From positions 62,001 through 126,000 of the forward strand of contig JACMMP010000010.1 of assembly GCA_014378995.1 (NCBI GenBank): DNA of 64,000 nucleotides, given 5' to 3'. Below the pieces are notes generated by a model. It was given only the letters and a program-made list of their open reading frames with translations, had not been told where the DNA came from and did no database searches. Source of the DNA: Hyphomonadaceae bacterium (GTDB taxonomy: Bacteria; Pseudomonadota; Alphaproteobacteria; Caulobacterales; Aquidulcibacteraceae). Position numbers and translations under genes: made by a program. Positions 28,272 to 36,764 of the stretch are shown in pieces; position 1 is the stretch's first letter; each line of letters starts with the position of its first letter.

Positions 28272-29174
28272 TTGGAGATGAATCTCCCCGAAGCCGCTCG
28301 CCTTGTCGAGGCCAGCCCCGACTTCCGCTTGCTGCGGCGTGTACCAGCTCCGCGCGACTGGCCGCTGAGAGCAGCGAGCGGCGAAACACGGCACGGCGTG
28401 CTTGTCGATACCGAGACGACGGGGCTTGATCCGGACACCGACGAAGTCATCGAGCTAGCGTTACTGCCGTTCGAGTACGAGCGCGATACCGGCGCGATCG
28501 TCAGCGTCGATCATGACGGCGCCCTCAACGCGTTCCGACAACCGTCCCTCCCCATCTCGCCAGAGAGCGCCAGTATCCACGGCATCACCGAGGACATGGT
28601 CAAAGGACAAGTCATCGATCCAGTACGAATCAAAGCCATCATCGAGCCCGCGCACATCGTCATCGCGCACAATGCTGCGTTCGATCGGCCGATGGTGGAG
28701 AAGCACTGGCCATTGTTCGAAGAAAAGCACTGGGCGTGTTCGTTTGCCGAGATCGATTGGAAAGCGGAGGGCGTCGGCTCCGCCAAACTGGACTATCTCT
28801 TGTGGGCGCGCGGTTGGTTTCACGACGGACACCGCGCATTGTCTGATGCCGAAGCTGCAGTCTTCCTGTTGACGCTTCCCTTGCCGGCCACCGGCAGACT
28901 TGGCCTCAGCGCCCTCCTCGAATGCGCACGACGCCAGCTATGGGTCGTACGCGCCGAAGACACGGCATTCGAGCAGCGTTCATCTCTAAAGGCCCGCGGC
29001 TATCGCTGGGACGATGGCGAAGGCAAGCGCGTCAAAGCCTGGTGGCTCATGACCAACGACCCGCAGACCGAACTCGATTGGCTCCACGCGGACGTCTACG
29101 GCGATGACCGCGATGTAACCGTGCTCAAAGCTCCCGCGACGCGACGCTACTCATCACGGCTCTGGGTGGACTAA
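28272..29174 (+). CDS. DnaQ-like 3'-5' exonuclease (DEDD)
   Basis: GVLVDTETTGLDPDTDEVIELALLPF (ExoI), HNAAFDRPMVEKHWP (ExoII), HRALSDAEAAVFLL (ExoIII, HxxxxD); TTG 28272 or ATG 28278 start. Confidence 0.85.
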   Translation: MEMNLPEAARLVEASPDFRLLRRVPAPRDWPLRAASGETRHGVLVDTETTGLDPDTDEVIELALLPFEYERDTGAIVSVDHDGALNAFRQPSLPISPESASIHGITEDMVKGQVIDPVRIKAIIEPAHIVIAHNAAFDRPMVEKHWPLFEEKHWACSFAEIDWKAEGVGSAKLDYLLWARGWFHDGHRALSDAEAAVFLLTLPLPATGRLGLSALLECARRQLWVVRAEDTAFEQRSSLKARGYRWDDGEGKRVKAWWLMTNDPQTELDWLHADVYGDDRDVTVLKAPATRRYSSRLWVD

Positions 29175-29281
29175 TTGCAATGCGCGCTAAATCTCATACG
29201 CGCCCTTCGCGCTTCATCGCGCAAACCGACGCTAGCGGCCCGTCATCGAGAGATCGCAAGCCTAGCGGTCTAATTGAACTA

Positions 29282-31180
29282 TTAATGCGCTTGAACGGGC
29301 ACGCCTGCCTTCTCTAGCAAATCGTAGAGAGGTGCGATCGTCTTGCGTTCACCGCGACTTGCACAATAAGAGAAAATGACCTGTTGCTTAGCTCGCGTGA
29401 AAGCCACGAAAAACCCCGCCGTAGCCTCGTACTTGTCTTGCTCAAAACTCCACCAGGCGGCGTCGTCTAGGCCTACGAAGATGACGGTGTCGTACTCGAG
29501 TCCCTTGCTCTTATGTATCGTCATGAGTGGAACGGCATGAACGCCGTCATAGGCGTCGAGCACCTCGGCCCACGTGCCAGCATTGGCGCAGCAATTCGTT
29601 AGGTGCTTCAACAGGGAGTCGAGGACGGTCTCGAGCCACGCTCCTTGCGCATAAGGGGGATGCGCCGCACGCAGCGCGTCGCGCCCTAGAAAGTCAATAA
29701 TCTTCTCCAGAAGGGCCACCACCTCTTCCTCACTCTCCGGCACACTTGTGTGCTCCTTGGCGAGCTGCAGCGCGAACCGATCAAGCGCCAGTTCGAGTTT
29801 CATTTGCGCACGATCATCGTCGTGATGAAGGCCCCGCAGGGCGCTTATATACTCGACGCACTGACTCCAAGTTCGACCGGCTCTTGGCGCTGTAGCCAAA
29901 CGCAGCATCGCGATGGCCAGCACTGAGACCTCTTCGGCCAGGAGGTCCTGGAGCATTACCTTTCCGACCATGCCGGCTTCATTGCGAAGCATGATTCCCT
30001 GGCGTCTAAAGGCGATGTCGAGCGAATCCACGTATTTGTGCGGCGTCTGGCGTACCAGAAGGACGAAGTCACGCGGGGCGAGCCCCCTCGACTTCATTTC
30101 TGACGCAACGAAGCTAGCAAGCGCAGCGGCTTCCGCAGACGTGTTCCCGAAGGTCCAGATCGCGCAGCTGTCGCCACTGATCTTGCAATCGACCTTAGAA
30201 ACAGGCGTCGATGCCTTCTGGTCCAACGCCTGTGCCAGCACATGTTGGATTCGAACGAGATCGGGTGAGGACCGATAATTGTTGTGAAGTGGCGTCCGCT
30301 GCGCGCCAAAATCGGCTTCAAACGCTTCGAACGGATGGTCCATGGCCATCGCCCATCGCATGATCTGTTGCTTGTGATCGCCCACCGCGGTCGCGATGGC
30401 GCCGCTCCCGGCAAATATGGTGTGAACGAGATCGTACTGCACTTGTGTTGTGTCCTGGAACTCGTCCATGAACAGGTGGGAATAGGTGAGGCGAAGTGCG
30501 TCGCGCGCGAGTGGGTTCACGCGAACGAGCAGCTCCGCCAACCGGCCGATCATTGGAAATGACAACCAGGTCTTTGCACCGGAAAACATCGAGGCGCGCC
30601 AGTAGCGCTCCGCGGCCCACTCGGCGACCGTCGAAGGAGTGAATTCTGTCACTGGCAGCCGCGCCGCGAACAAGTGGTCCCGCGCAAAGTAACGGGCATC
30701 GATTGCTTCGAGTTCTGCGCGAGTTCCGATCTCCCTTGGAGGATCGCCGAGGGCATTCAGGAAGTCGCGATAGTCACGATCTGTCGCGAACGCGATCTCG
30801 TAGTCGGGTCGCGGTCGCCACGCTTGCGGCAGCGTTTGGCCAAAGCGATCGACAAGACCTTTGGCAAAGGCGTCAAACGTGAGCGAGTCAAACCGCGCGG
30901 CGTCTTCTGCGTGGCAACGCCTTTTCACGCGCTGAGCGAGGTTACGCGCGGCATCGCGCTTAAAACTGATCGCTAGAATGCGCCTCGGCGCTGGTGATGT
31001 GCCCGTTTGCAGCAGAAAGGCCGCCCGCTGCGCCAACAACTCGGTCTTGCCAGCGCCTGGGCCAGCTATGACAGAGCGATGATCAACTGAGCGAACTACG
31101 GTGAGCGCATGGTCCTCGAGTTCCTCGACATCGATCGGTAGCCAATCGTTGGCGCGGACGCGCCGAGCCCGAACGGTCAC
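29282..31180 (-). CDS. gajB: UvrD/Rep-like superfamily 1 helicase, GajB-like (Gabija)
   Basis: RSVIAGPGAGKTELLAQRAAFLL, LFMDEFQDTTQVQYDLVHTIF, MTIHKSKGLEYDTVIFVGLDDAAWW; overlaps gajA by ATGA. Confidence 0.85.
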   Translation of the reverse strand: MTVRARRVRANDWLPIDVEELEDHALTVVRSVDHRSVIAGPGAGKTELLAQRAAFLLQTGTSPAPRRILAISFKRDAARNLAQRVKRRCHAEDAARFDSLTFDAFAKGLVDRFGQTLPQAWRPRPDYEIAFATDRDYRDFLNALGDPPREIGTRAELEAIDARYFARDHLFAARLPVTEFTPSTVAEWAAERYWRASMFSGAKTWLSFPMIGRLAELLVRVNPLARDALRLTYSHLFMDEFQDTTQVQYDLVHTIFAGSGAIATAVGDHKQQIMRWAMAMDHPFEAFEADFGAQRTPLHNNYRSSPDLVRIQHVLAQALDQKASTPVSKVDCKISGDSCAIWTFGNTSAEAAALASFVASEMKSRGLAPRDFVLLVRQTPHKYVDSLDIAFRRQGIMLRNEAGMVGKVMLQDLLAEEVSVLAIAMLRLATAPRAGRTWSQCVEYISALRGLHHDDDRAQMKLELALDRFALQLAKEHTSVPESEEEVVALLEKIIDFLGRDALRAAHPPYAQGAWLETVLDSLLKHLTNCCANAGTWAEVLDAYDGVHAVPLMTIHKSKGLEYDTVIFVGLDDAAWWSFEQDKYEATAGFFVAFTRAKQQVIFSYCASRGERKTIAPLYDLLEKAGVPVQAH

Positions 31181-33150
31181 AGCTCCTCACCTTCCAGCTT
31201 GTCTTTGATATGCTGAATAACCCGCTTGAGTACGTCGGGCGCGTTTTTCTTCAGCGCCGCGTCATCGAGTTGGGACAGCGCCGCGATGTGCGTGGCGGGC
31301 TTGGATCTTGTAAGGAAGTGATAGCGATACTCGGGCAAGAGGTCGAGCAACGGCTGGAAACCTCCCTCGTAAGTGGAAGCGCCGTCCTTTCCAAGCACCG
31401 CTGCAGCGGCGCTATCGCGGTCAGACTGGGGTCCGCCGCCCGACGGGACGACTGCTGCATACGCGGCCGGGAACGCCGCTAGCATCGCGAGGTCTATATC
31501 CAGGGGCTGTGAGAAGAACACATTGTAGTCCTGCAAACTGTTTGCCCAGCCTTCCAAGTGCGTGTCTGGCGCACGACTGTGCATTTGCTCAAGGCTCTTG
31601 TCCGAGAGCACGCCGCCACCCTCAAGCGCCAGCAGTTCATTCTTGTCCCACCCCGCCGCAATCAAGTGCTTGAGCGCCACCTTAACGCGCCCGTAGGCAC
31701 CGCCGGTTCGCCCCAGATCAAGATCGAGCAAAGTTGCATAGGGAATCTTTAGCGCGCCCAGCAGCCGCCAAAAATGTTCAACGTGTCGACCACCCAGCGG
31801 CACAATAGCAACAAACGCGGGATCGAGCACCAACCCCATGGCTGCCGCTATGCGCGGGATCACAATGCGTTCGCTGTCACCCTCGACTAAGAGCACGAAG
31901 CGGGCGAAATAGAGTTCGGGATACGCGAGCATAGCGCCGCGAACGAACTTAGCGGCCTCGGTGCCATCTTTGGGCAGGGAGATGGGCGTAACACTTGAGG
32001 CGCGCAGTTTCGGGTCCCGCCGACAATAGCGCACTTCATCCGGCGAGACGCGCGACAACACTCCAGGTGCGTGACTGCTCAATACGACTTGCGCGCTGCC
32101 GGTCTTGGCCATTTCGCGAAGTTCGCCCACGATGCGCGAGAGGTAGAATGGCGAGAGGTGATTCTCGGGCTCCTCGACAGCGAACACACTGAGCGCTGGA
32201 ATGCGCAGCTGCTCGGCCGCAAAGCCTTTCGCCTTACCAACCACGATGTCACGCTCGAGATCAAACACCGCCGCAGCAAGCGCGAAGTAGAAGAGTGATT
32301 GCTGCCCCTCGCTAAGCGCTTCCAGGCCTCTCTCGTCTTGCGCCGGCCCGCTCTCGAACACCACGGCCAGTTTGTTGATGATCTCTTGGAAGCGACGGCT
32401 CACTAGGCGCAGTCTCGGATTCGTGTCCACGATACTGATATTGAGCGCGCTCCACCGCTTGTTGACGGCGGCCTCGATCGCGGCCACTGCCGCCTCACCT
32501 GAGAAGGCGTCACCCAGCTTTTCGCCAGCTTCCTCGACTGCCTCCTCAACGCCTTCAGACCAAGCAATGGCGCGAAGTAGCCGCCCGGCAAGCGCGCCGG
32601 TCTTTGCGCGCACCTGAGCCGCTGCATCTCGGCTAGCTGGTGTGTAATAGAGCTGGATAAGTCCACGGTCGGAGCCAGCCATGGGATGCTTGTCCTCATC
32701 CCCAGGCTCATCACGCGTGTCGATCCAATAGGTGTTCTGCGTCACTGCACCTTCGACCGTCCCATCATCCTCCCACGAAGCTTCGAGCCGCACTCTGCAC
32801 ACCGGCGTCGCGCCGGTCTCGCTGATGAGCATGTGACGGAAGGACGGCGCGATCGTTTCCGGCTTAGCTTTCCCCGACACCAGCTCGGGAAACGCCACCA
32901 CCACGTCGATGAAGAGTGATCTCGCCGCCGTGGAATCGCTCGGCTCACCATGCGTGAGGTGAAAGTCACCTTTGGCGACGGTGCGTTCGGCGCGGGTCAC
33001 GCCAAACACTTTCGAAAGCGCCTGCAGCACCGCAGTCTTGCCGGCGGCGTTGAGGCCGACCAGGGCCGTCACTTCCGGCGCGAGCGCAACCTTCGCGGGA
33101 GTTGGGCCGAAGCAGCGAAACCCCGAAATCGTCACGTCAGTGATTATCAA
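31177..33150 (-). CDS. gajA: OLD-family ATPase/TOPRIM nuclease, GajA-like (Gabija)
   Basis: GFRCFGPT...LVGLNAAGKTAVLQALSKVFG; LSEGQQSLFYFALA; FAVEEPENHLSPFYL; TOPRIM FVLLVEGDSERIVIPRIAAAMG and LDLDLGR; TTG start. Confidence 0.87.
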   Translation of the reverse strand: MIITDVTISGFRCFGPTPAKVALAPEVTALVGLNAAGKTAVLQALSKVFGVTRAERTVAKGDFHLTHGEPSDSTAARSLFIDVVVAFPELVSGKAKPETIAPSFRHMLISETGATPVCRVRLEASWEDDGTVEGAVTQNTYWIDTRDEPGDEDKHPMAGSDRGLIQLYYTPASRDAAAQVRAKTGALAGRLLRAIAWSEGVEEAVEEAGEKLGDAFSGEAAVAAIEAAVNKRWSALNISIVDTNPRLRLVSRRFQEIINKLAVVFESGPAQDERGLEALSEGQQSLFYFALAAAVFDLERDIVVGKAKGFAAEQLRIPALSVFAVEEPENHLSPFYLSRIVGELREMAKTGSAQVVLSSHAPGVLSRVSPDEVRYCRRDPKLRASSVTPISLPKDGTEAAKFVRGAMLAYPELYFARFVLLVEGDSERIVIPRIAAAMGLVLDPAFVAIVPLGGRHVEHFWRLLGALKIPYATLLDLDLGRTGGAYGRVKVALKHLIAAGWDKNELLALEGGGVLSDKSLEQMHSRAPDTHLEGWANSLQDYNVFFSQPLDIDLAMLAAFPAAYAAVVPSGGGPQSDRDSAAAAVLGKDGASTYEGGFQPLLDLLPEYRYHFLTRSKPATHIAALSQLDDAALKKNAPDVLKRVIQHIKDKLEGEEL

Positions 33151-33185
33151 GTGTTAACTCCCGTCATGGCATTGTCAGCCATAAT

Positions 33186-33204
33186 ATGTCATCTAGTTTG
33201 ACAT
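33186..33204. promoter_or_regulatory. Inverted repeat ATGTCA-N7-TGACAT (candidate operator) in the shared gajA/QueC-operon intergenic region
   Basis: atgtcatctagtttgacat; flanked by direct repeats cattgtcag at 33170-33178 and 33202-33210. Confidence 0.45.
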
Positions 33205-33232
33205 TGTCAGTGAATCGGGTCAATCGGGTTCC

Positions 33233-33790
33233 ATGCGGGATGATCTTCACAAGACGGCAAAATGCGCCCCGGTGTGGCAGGAGCTGTTTCGGCTCGGCCT
33301 CAACGGCGCCGACCGGGCCAATCCAAAGCGGCTGGAAGACGCCACCGCCAAGGCGCTCAAACGGGAGCTCAATGTCGAGCTTTCCGCCGCGATGAAGTCG
33401 CTGCTGCGGAAGCTTGAGACCCAGCCCAGCCTTTTGGAGATCGGCGAGTTGATCGCGGGGTTTGAACCTTCGACCCCGTTCGAGGCGGCGTTCCGCACCG
33501 AACTCCGCACCGCAACCGGCCCCGAAGGCTACGCCGACGCTCTCAACCGCGCGCTTGTGCAGCAGCACGCGGCCTACATGCGCGAATTCGATTGCCGTAT
33601 GGTTGAAGGGCGCGTGTTCGAGCGCGCCGATGTGGAAAAGGCAATCGCCGCCGCTTTGAACGATGCCACCGTGCGCGAGGCATGCGAAGCCTTCCTCGGC
33701 AGCACGAAGCTCGAGCCAAAGGCCGAGCCGCTCAATCTCGATGAAGTGCTGGCGCCCGCAGACAAGACGCAAAAGGAGCAAGGTCGATGA
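33233..33790 (+). CDS. Hypothetical 185-aa protein, first gene of QueC-like operon
   Basis: MRDDLHKTAKCAPVWQELFRLGLNGADRANPKRLEDATAKALKRELNVEL; ATGA overlap with next gene. Confidence 0.7.
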   Translation: MRDDLHKTAKCAPVWQELFRLGLNGADRANPKRLEDATAKALKRELNVELSAAMKSLLRKLETQPSLLEIGELIAGFEPSTPFEAAFRTELRTATGPEGYADALNRALVQQHAAYMREFDCRMVEGRVFERADVEKAIAAALNDATVREACEAFLGSTKLEPKAEPLNLDEVLAPADKTQKEQGR

Positions 33791-35112
33791 TCGAACGCGT
33801 AGGCAAGAGCGCGGTGATCGAACTCGACCGCCACTTAACCGTGCGCGTAAGCGAAGATGGTGCAGCGTTTGACACCATCACGCCCGCGCTCGCCATCGAC
33901 CAAGAGCGCATCGCCCGCTTCTGTCTGTCCGCCGACACTGGTCTCACCCAAGATCTGATCATGCTCTGTGGGGCGATCTGGTGGGCCGACCGCCGCGTCA
34001 CCCGCAAGCGCGCGACCGCCTGGGCGCGCCGGCTCGAACTCATTGTTCCAGTCTTCGAACACAAGACCCTGCGCGCCGCCGCACCCTTACTAGCGCGCTT
34101 GCTGCGCTATCTGACCGGCGACGATTGGCGCATCAGCTTCAGGGAGCGCACCGACACGCCGATGCGTGTGCAAGGCCTGCCGTTTCAAGGCGCGTCGCCC
34201 GCCGCAGTGATGCCGTTCTCGGACGGGCTCGACAGCTTTGCGCAATATCACCTCCTCGCCGCGGAGCACCCTGGCCAAGAGATCTGGCGCGTGCGCACCA
34301 CCACGCGGAATAAGAAGAAGAGCGACGAGCGGCTGATGCATGTGCCGTTGAGCGTTCTTGGCGTCGACCATCCCGAGGCGAGCTACAGAACCCGGCCCTT
34401 TGTCTTTTTCCTGTTCGCAGCGCTTGCTGCGCATGCTTCCGGCGCCAGCCGCGTCGTCATCGCCGAAAACGGCCAAGGCAGCTTGGCGCCGTCGTTGTTG
34501 CCCTTCGCTAACGAATGGCCGTTCCGCTCAACGCATCCTGTGTTCGTGCAAAAGCTTGCCGCTTGGCTCGATAGCGTTTTGCCGGCGCCGGTGAGCTTCG
34601 AACAGCCTCAGCTCTGGCGTACCAAGGGCGAGGTGCTTGAGGTGATGGCCGCGCGCGGCGGCGCGAGCGCATCAGTGTGGGTCGCGACGCAATCGTGTTC
34701 GAACAATCACCGCCATCTTTTCGGCGAGGGTGGCTGCGGCTTCTGCGGCGGCTGCGTGCTGAGGCGCGCTTCGGTGCATTGCGCGGGCATCGACAGCGCG
34801 GGCGACCGCTACGCCTTTGATGCTGCCAGCACCGCTTTCACTTTGAATGACCGGAGCGGAGCACGCGCCTTTAGCGCTAACGAAGCTGATATCTTCCGCC
34901 ACAGTGTGCGATCGATGCGCGAGTTCGCTGAAATCACCGAACACAGCGACGCGCTGACGCGGCTGCAAGGCGAGTGCATGGATATCGATCCGGCTGCGCC
35001 TGAAGAAGCATTGCGACGCTTGGTGCGCTTGAGCAACGCGCACAAAACGGAAGTGCGGCAGTTCACCGACAGTCTCCCCGAAAGTGCGCTGCTGCGCCAG
35101 ATGGCCGCTTGA
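33787..35112 (+). CDS. QueC-like PP-loop protein (7-cyano-7-deazaguanine synthase homologue, QatC-like)
   Basis: PP-loop VMPFSDGLDSFAQYHLL; RTRPFVFFLFAALAAHASGASRVVIAENGQG; QLWRTKGEVLEVMA; zinc site CSNNHRHLFGEGGCGFCGGCVLRR, all collinear with QueC. Confidence 0.8.
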   Translation: MIERVGKSAVIELDRHLTVRVSEDGAAFDTITPALAIDQERIARFCLSADTGLTQDLIMLCGAIWWADRRVTRKRATAWARRLELIVPVFEHKTLRAAAPLLARLLRYLTGDDWRISFRERTDTPMRVQGLPFQGASPAAVMPFSDGLDSFAQYHLLAAEHPGQEIWRVRTTTRNKKKSDERLMHVPLSVLGVDHPEASYRTRPFVFFLFAALAAHASGASRVVIAENGQGSLAPSLLPFANEWPFRSTHPVFVQKLAAWLDSVLPAPVSFEQPQLWRTKGEVLEVMAARGGASASVWVATQSCSNNHRHLFGEGGCGFCGGCVLRRASVHCAGIDSAGDRYAFDAASTAFTLNDRSGARAFSANEADIFRHSVRSMREFAEITEHSDALTRLQGECMDIDPAAPEEALRRLVRLSNAHKTEVRQFTDSLPESALLRQMAA

Positions 35113-36265
35113 GCGCAGACCAATGAACGCCCAAACGCTCACGCCCGAAGAACTCGGCAAAAGACTCAAGTTCGCACGTACGGCCGCAGGGTTTACCCAA
35201 GACGCGGCCGCGAGTGAGATGAAGCTCGCGCGCACGACGTTGACCGCCATTGAGAGCGGCCAACGCAAGGTCAAACCGGACGAGCTCATCGCCTTTGCCA
35301 AGCTTTATCAGACGAGCGTCAGCCGCCTGGTCAGCGCTGAAGCCGTGCATGTCGATCTCGCCGCCCGCTTTCGGCGTGTCGACGAACTCTCAGAGCTTGG
35401 CCCCGATGAACGCCGCGCGATCGAGCTCTTAACGCGGATGGCGACCGCATCGGTCGAGCTCGAACGCATTGCCGGCACGCCACTCCGGCAAGACTATCCT
35501 CCCCCGCTCAATCTTCGCCCAGGCGCTGTGCCCGCGCAGGCAGAGGACGCGGCCGCCGCCCTTCGCCATCGGCTGGGCGTCGGCTTAGGTCCGATCGCCG
35601 ATTTCGCTTCGGTGCTGGAGTTCGAACTGGGAGTGCGCGTGTTTATGCGGCCGCTGCCATCGAAGATTTCCGGCGTCTATGCCTACGAGCCTGCGGTAGG
35701 CGCCTGTATGCTGATTAATTCCAGCCATCCTCGCGTAAGGCGACGCAACTCACTCGCGCACGAATGCGCACACTTCGTCGCCTCCCGCACGCACGCCGAT
35801 GTGTTCTCGGAGGAAGACGAGCACTACGTCGCCTTGGAAGAGCGGTTCGCCAAACGCTTCGCCACCTCGCTTCTCATGCCCGCGCCCACGGTGCGCCGCC
35901 GCTTTGAGGACGTCGCCGCGGCCGAAGGCGGCTTCAAACTTCGCCATCTCATCATTCTCCGGCACGCGTTCGGTGTCGCCACGCAATCGATGTGCATGCG
36001 GCTCGAAGAGCTTGATCTCGTCCCGCAAGGCCAGTGGGAGTCGATCAAGCGGCGCGGCTATGGGTCCGAGTTTGACGCACAGGTGCTGGGTGATCCGCAG
36101 CCAGAAGAACGTCCGCCTATTCTTGCCCCGCGCTTGGCCAACCTTGCCGCAATTGCCCTCGAACGCGAAGCTCTGAGCGAAGGCCAGCTTTGCGACATGC
36201 TATCACTTGAGCGCACCGAACTCCGCATCGTCTTAGATACCGTGGGCGCACTTGGGGATGGCTGA
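35084..36265 (+). CDS. XRE-family HTH + ImmA/IrrE (COG2856) metallopeptidase fusion
   Basis: ELGKRLKFARTAAGFTQDAAASEMKLARTTLTAIESGQRKVKPDELIAFAKLY (HTH); RRRNSLAHECAHFVAS (HExxH). Confidence 0.88.
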   Translation: MRCCARWPLERRPMNAQTLTPEELGKRLKFARTAAGFTQDAAASEMKLARTTLTAIESGQRKVKPDELIAFAKLYQTSVSRLVSAEAVHVDLAARFRRVDELSELGPDERRAIELLTRMATASVELERIAGTPLRQDYPPPLNLRPGAVPAQAEDAAAALRHRLGVGLGPIADFASVLEFELGVRVFMRPLPSKISGVYAYEPAVGACMLINSSHPRVRRRNSLAHECAHFVASRTHADVFSEEDEHYVALEERFAKRFATSLLMPAPTVRRRFEDVAAAEGGFKLRHLIILRHAFGVATQSMCMRLEELDLVPQGQWESIKRRGYGSEFDAQVLGDPQPEERPPILAPRLANLAAIALEREALSEGQLCDMLSLERTELRIVLDTVGALGDG

Positions 36266-36764
36266 AGGCGGCAAAGGCCTTCGCCCGCTCGTGCTCGACG
36301 CGAGTGTGGCGATCAACCTGCTCGCCACAGGGCAGCCCTGGTCGATTCTCGCTGCCTTGGACTTTCGCGCACACGTGCCGGAGCAGGTTCTGCGCGAAGT
36401 GGTGCGTTGCCCGATCACCAAGCGCGGCTACGAGAACGATGAGAAGCATCCCTTTCGCATCTCGCCCAATGTTGAGATCGTCCAACTTTCGAACGCCGAG
36501 GTCGAAGACTTCGTCGCCATCGCTCAACATGTTGGTGACGGTGAAGCCGCTTCGATCGCGGTGGCGCTCGCTAGGAGGCTACCGCTCGCGCTTGATGACC
36601 GCCGTGCGCGCTCCATCGCCAAAGCCCGCGGCGGCACCATCAGCCTCGTATGGACGACCGAGCTGTTGCGGAATCCGGCGCTGAAACACGCGTTCTCCGC
36701 CGATCAGGCTGACGCCTTCTTCGCCGACGCTATCCGCCACGCGCGCATGTATGTGCCGAAGTAG
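36252..36764 (+). CDS. PIN-domain-like protein
   Basis: LRPLVLDASVAINLLATGQPWSIL; GDGEAASIAVALARRLPLALDDRRARSIAK; overlaps 3' end of XRE-ImmA/IrrE gene. Confidence 0.75.
   Translation: MGMAEGGKGLRPLVLDASVAINLLATGQPWSILAALDFRAHVPEQVLREVVRCPITKRGYENDEKHPFRISPNVEIVQLSNAEVEDFVAIAQHVGDGEAASIAVALARRLPLALDDRRARSIAKARGGTISLVWTTELLRNPALKHAFSADQADAFFADAIRHARMYVPK

Noticed and set aside
33787-35112. Calling the QueC-like gene plain housekeeping queC
   Set aside because: Nearly twice QueC length, altered PP-loop, no other queuosine genes nearby, and operon linkage to ImmA/IrrE and PIN genes.
33233-36764. Calling the operon QatABCD or type IV CBASS
   Set aside because: No QatA-type ATPase, TatD nuclease, CD-NTase, TGT-like or OGG-like gene seen in the neighbourhood.
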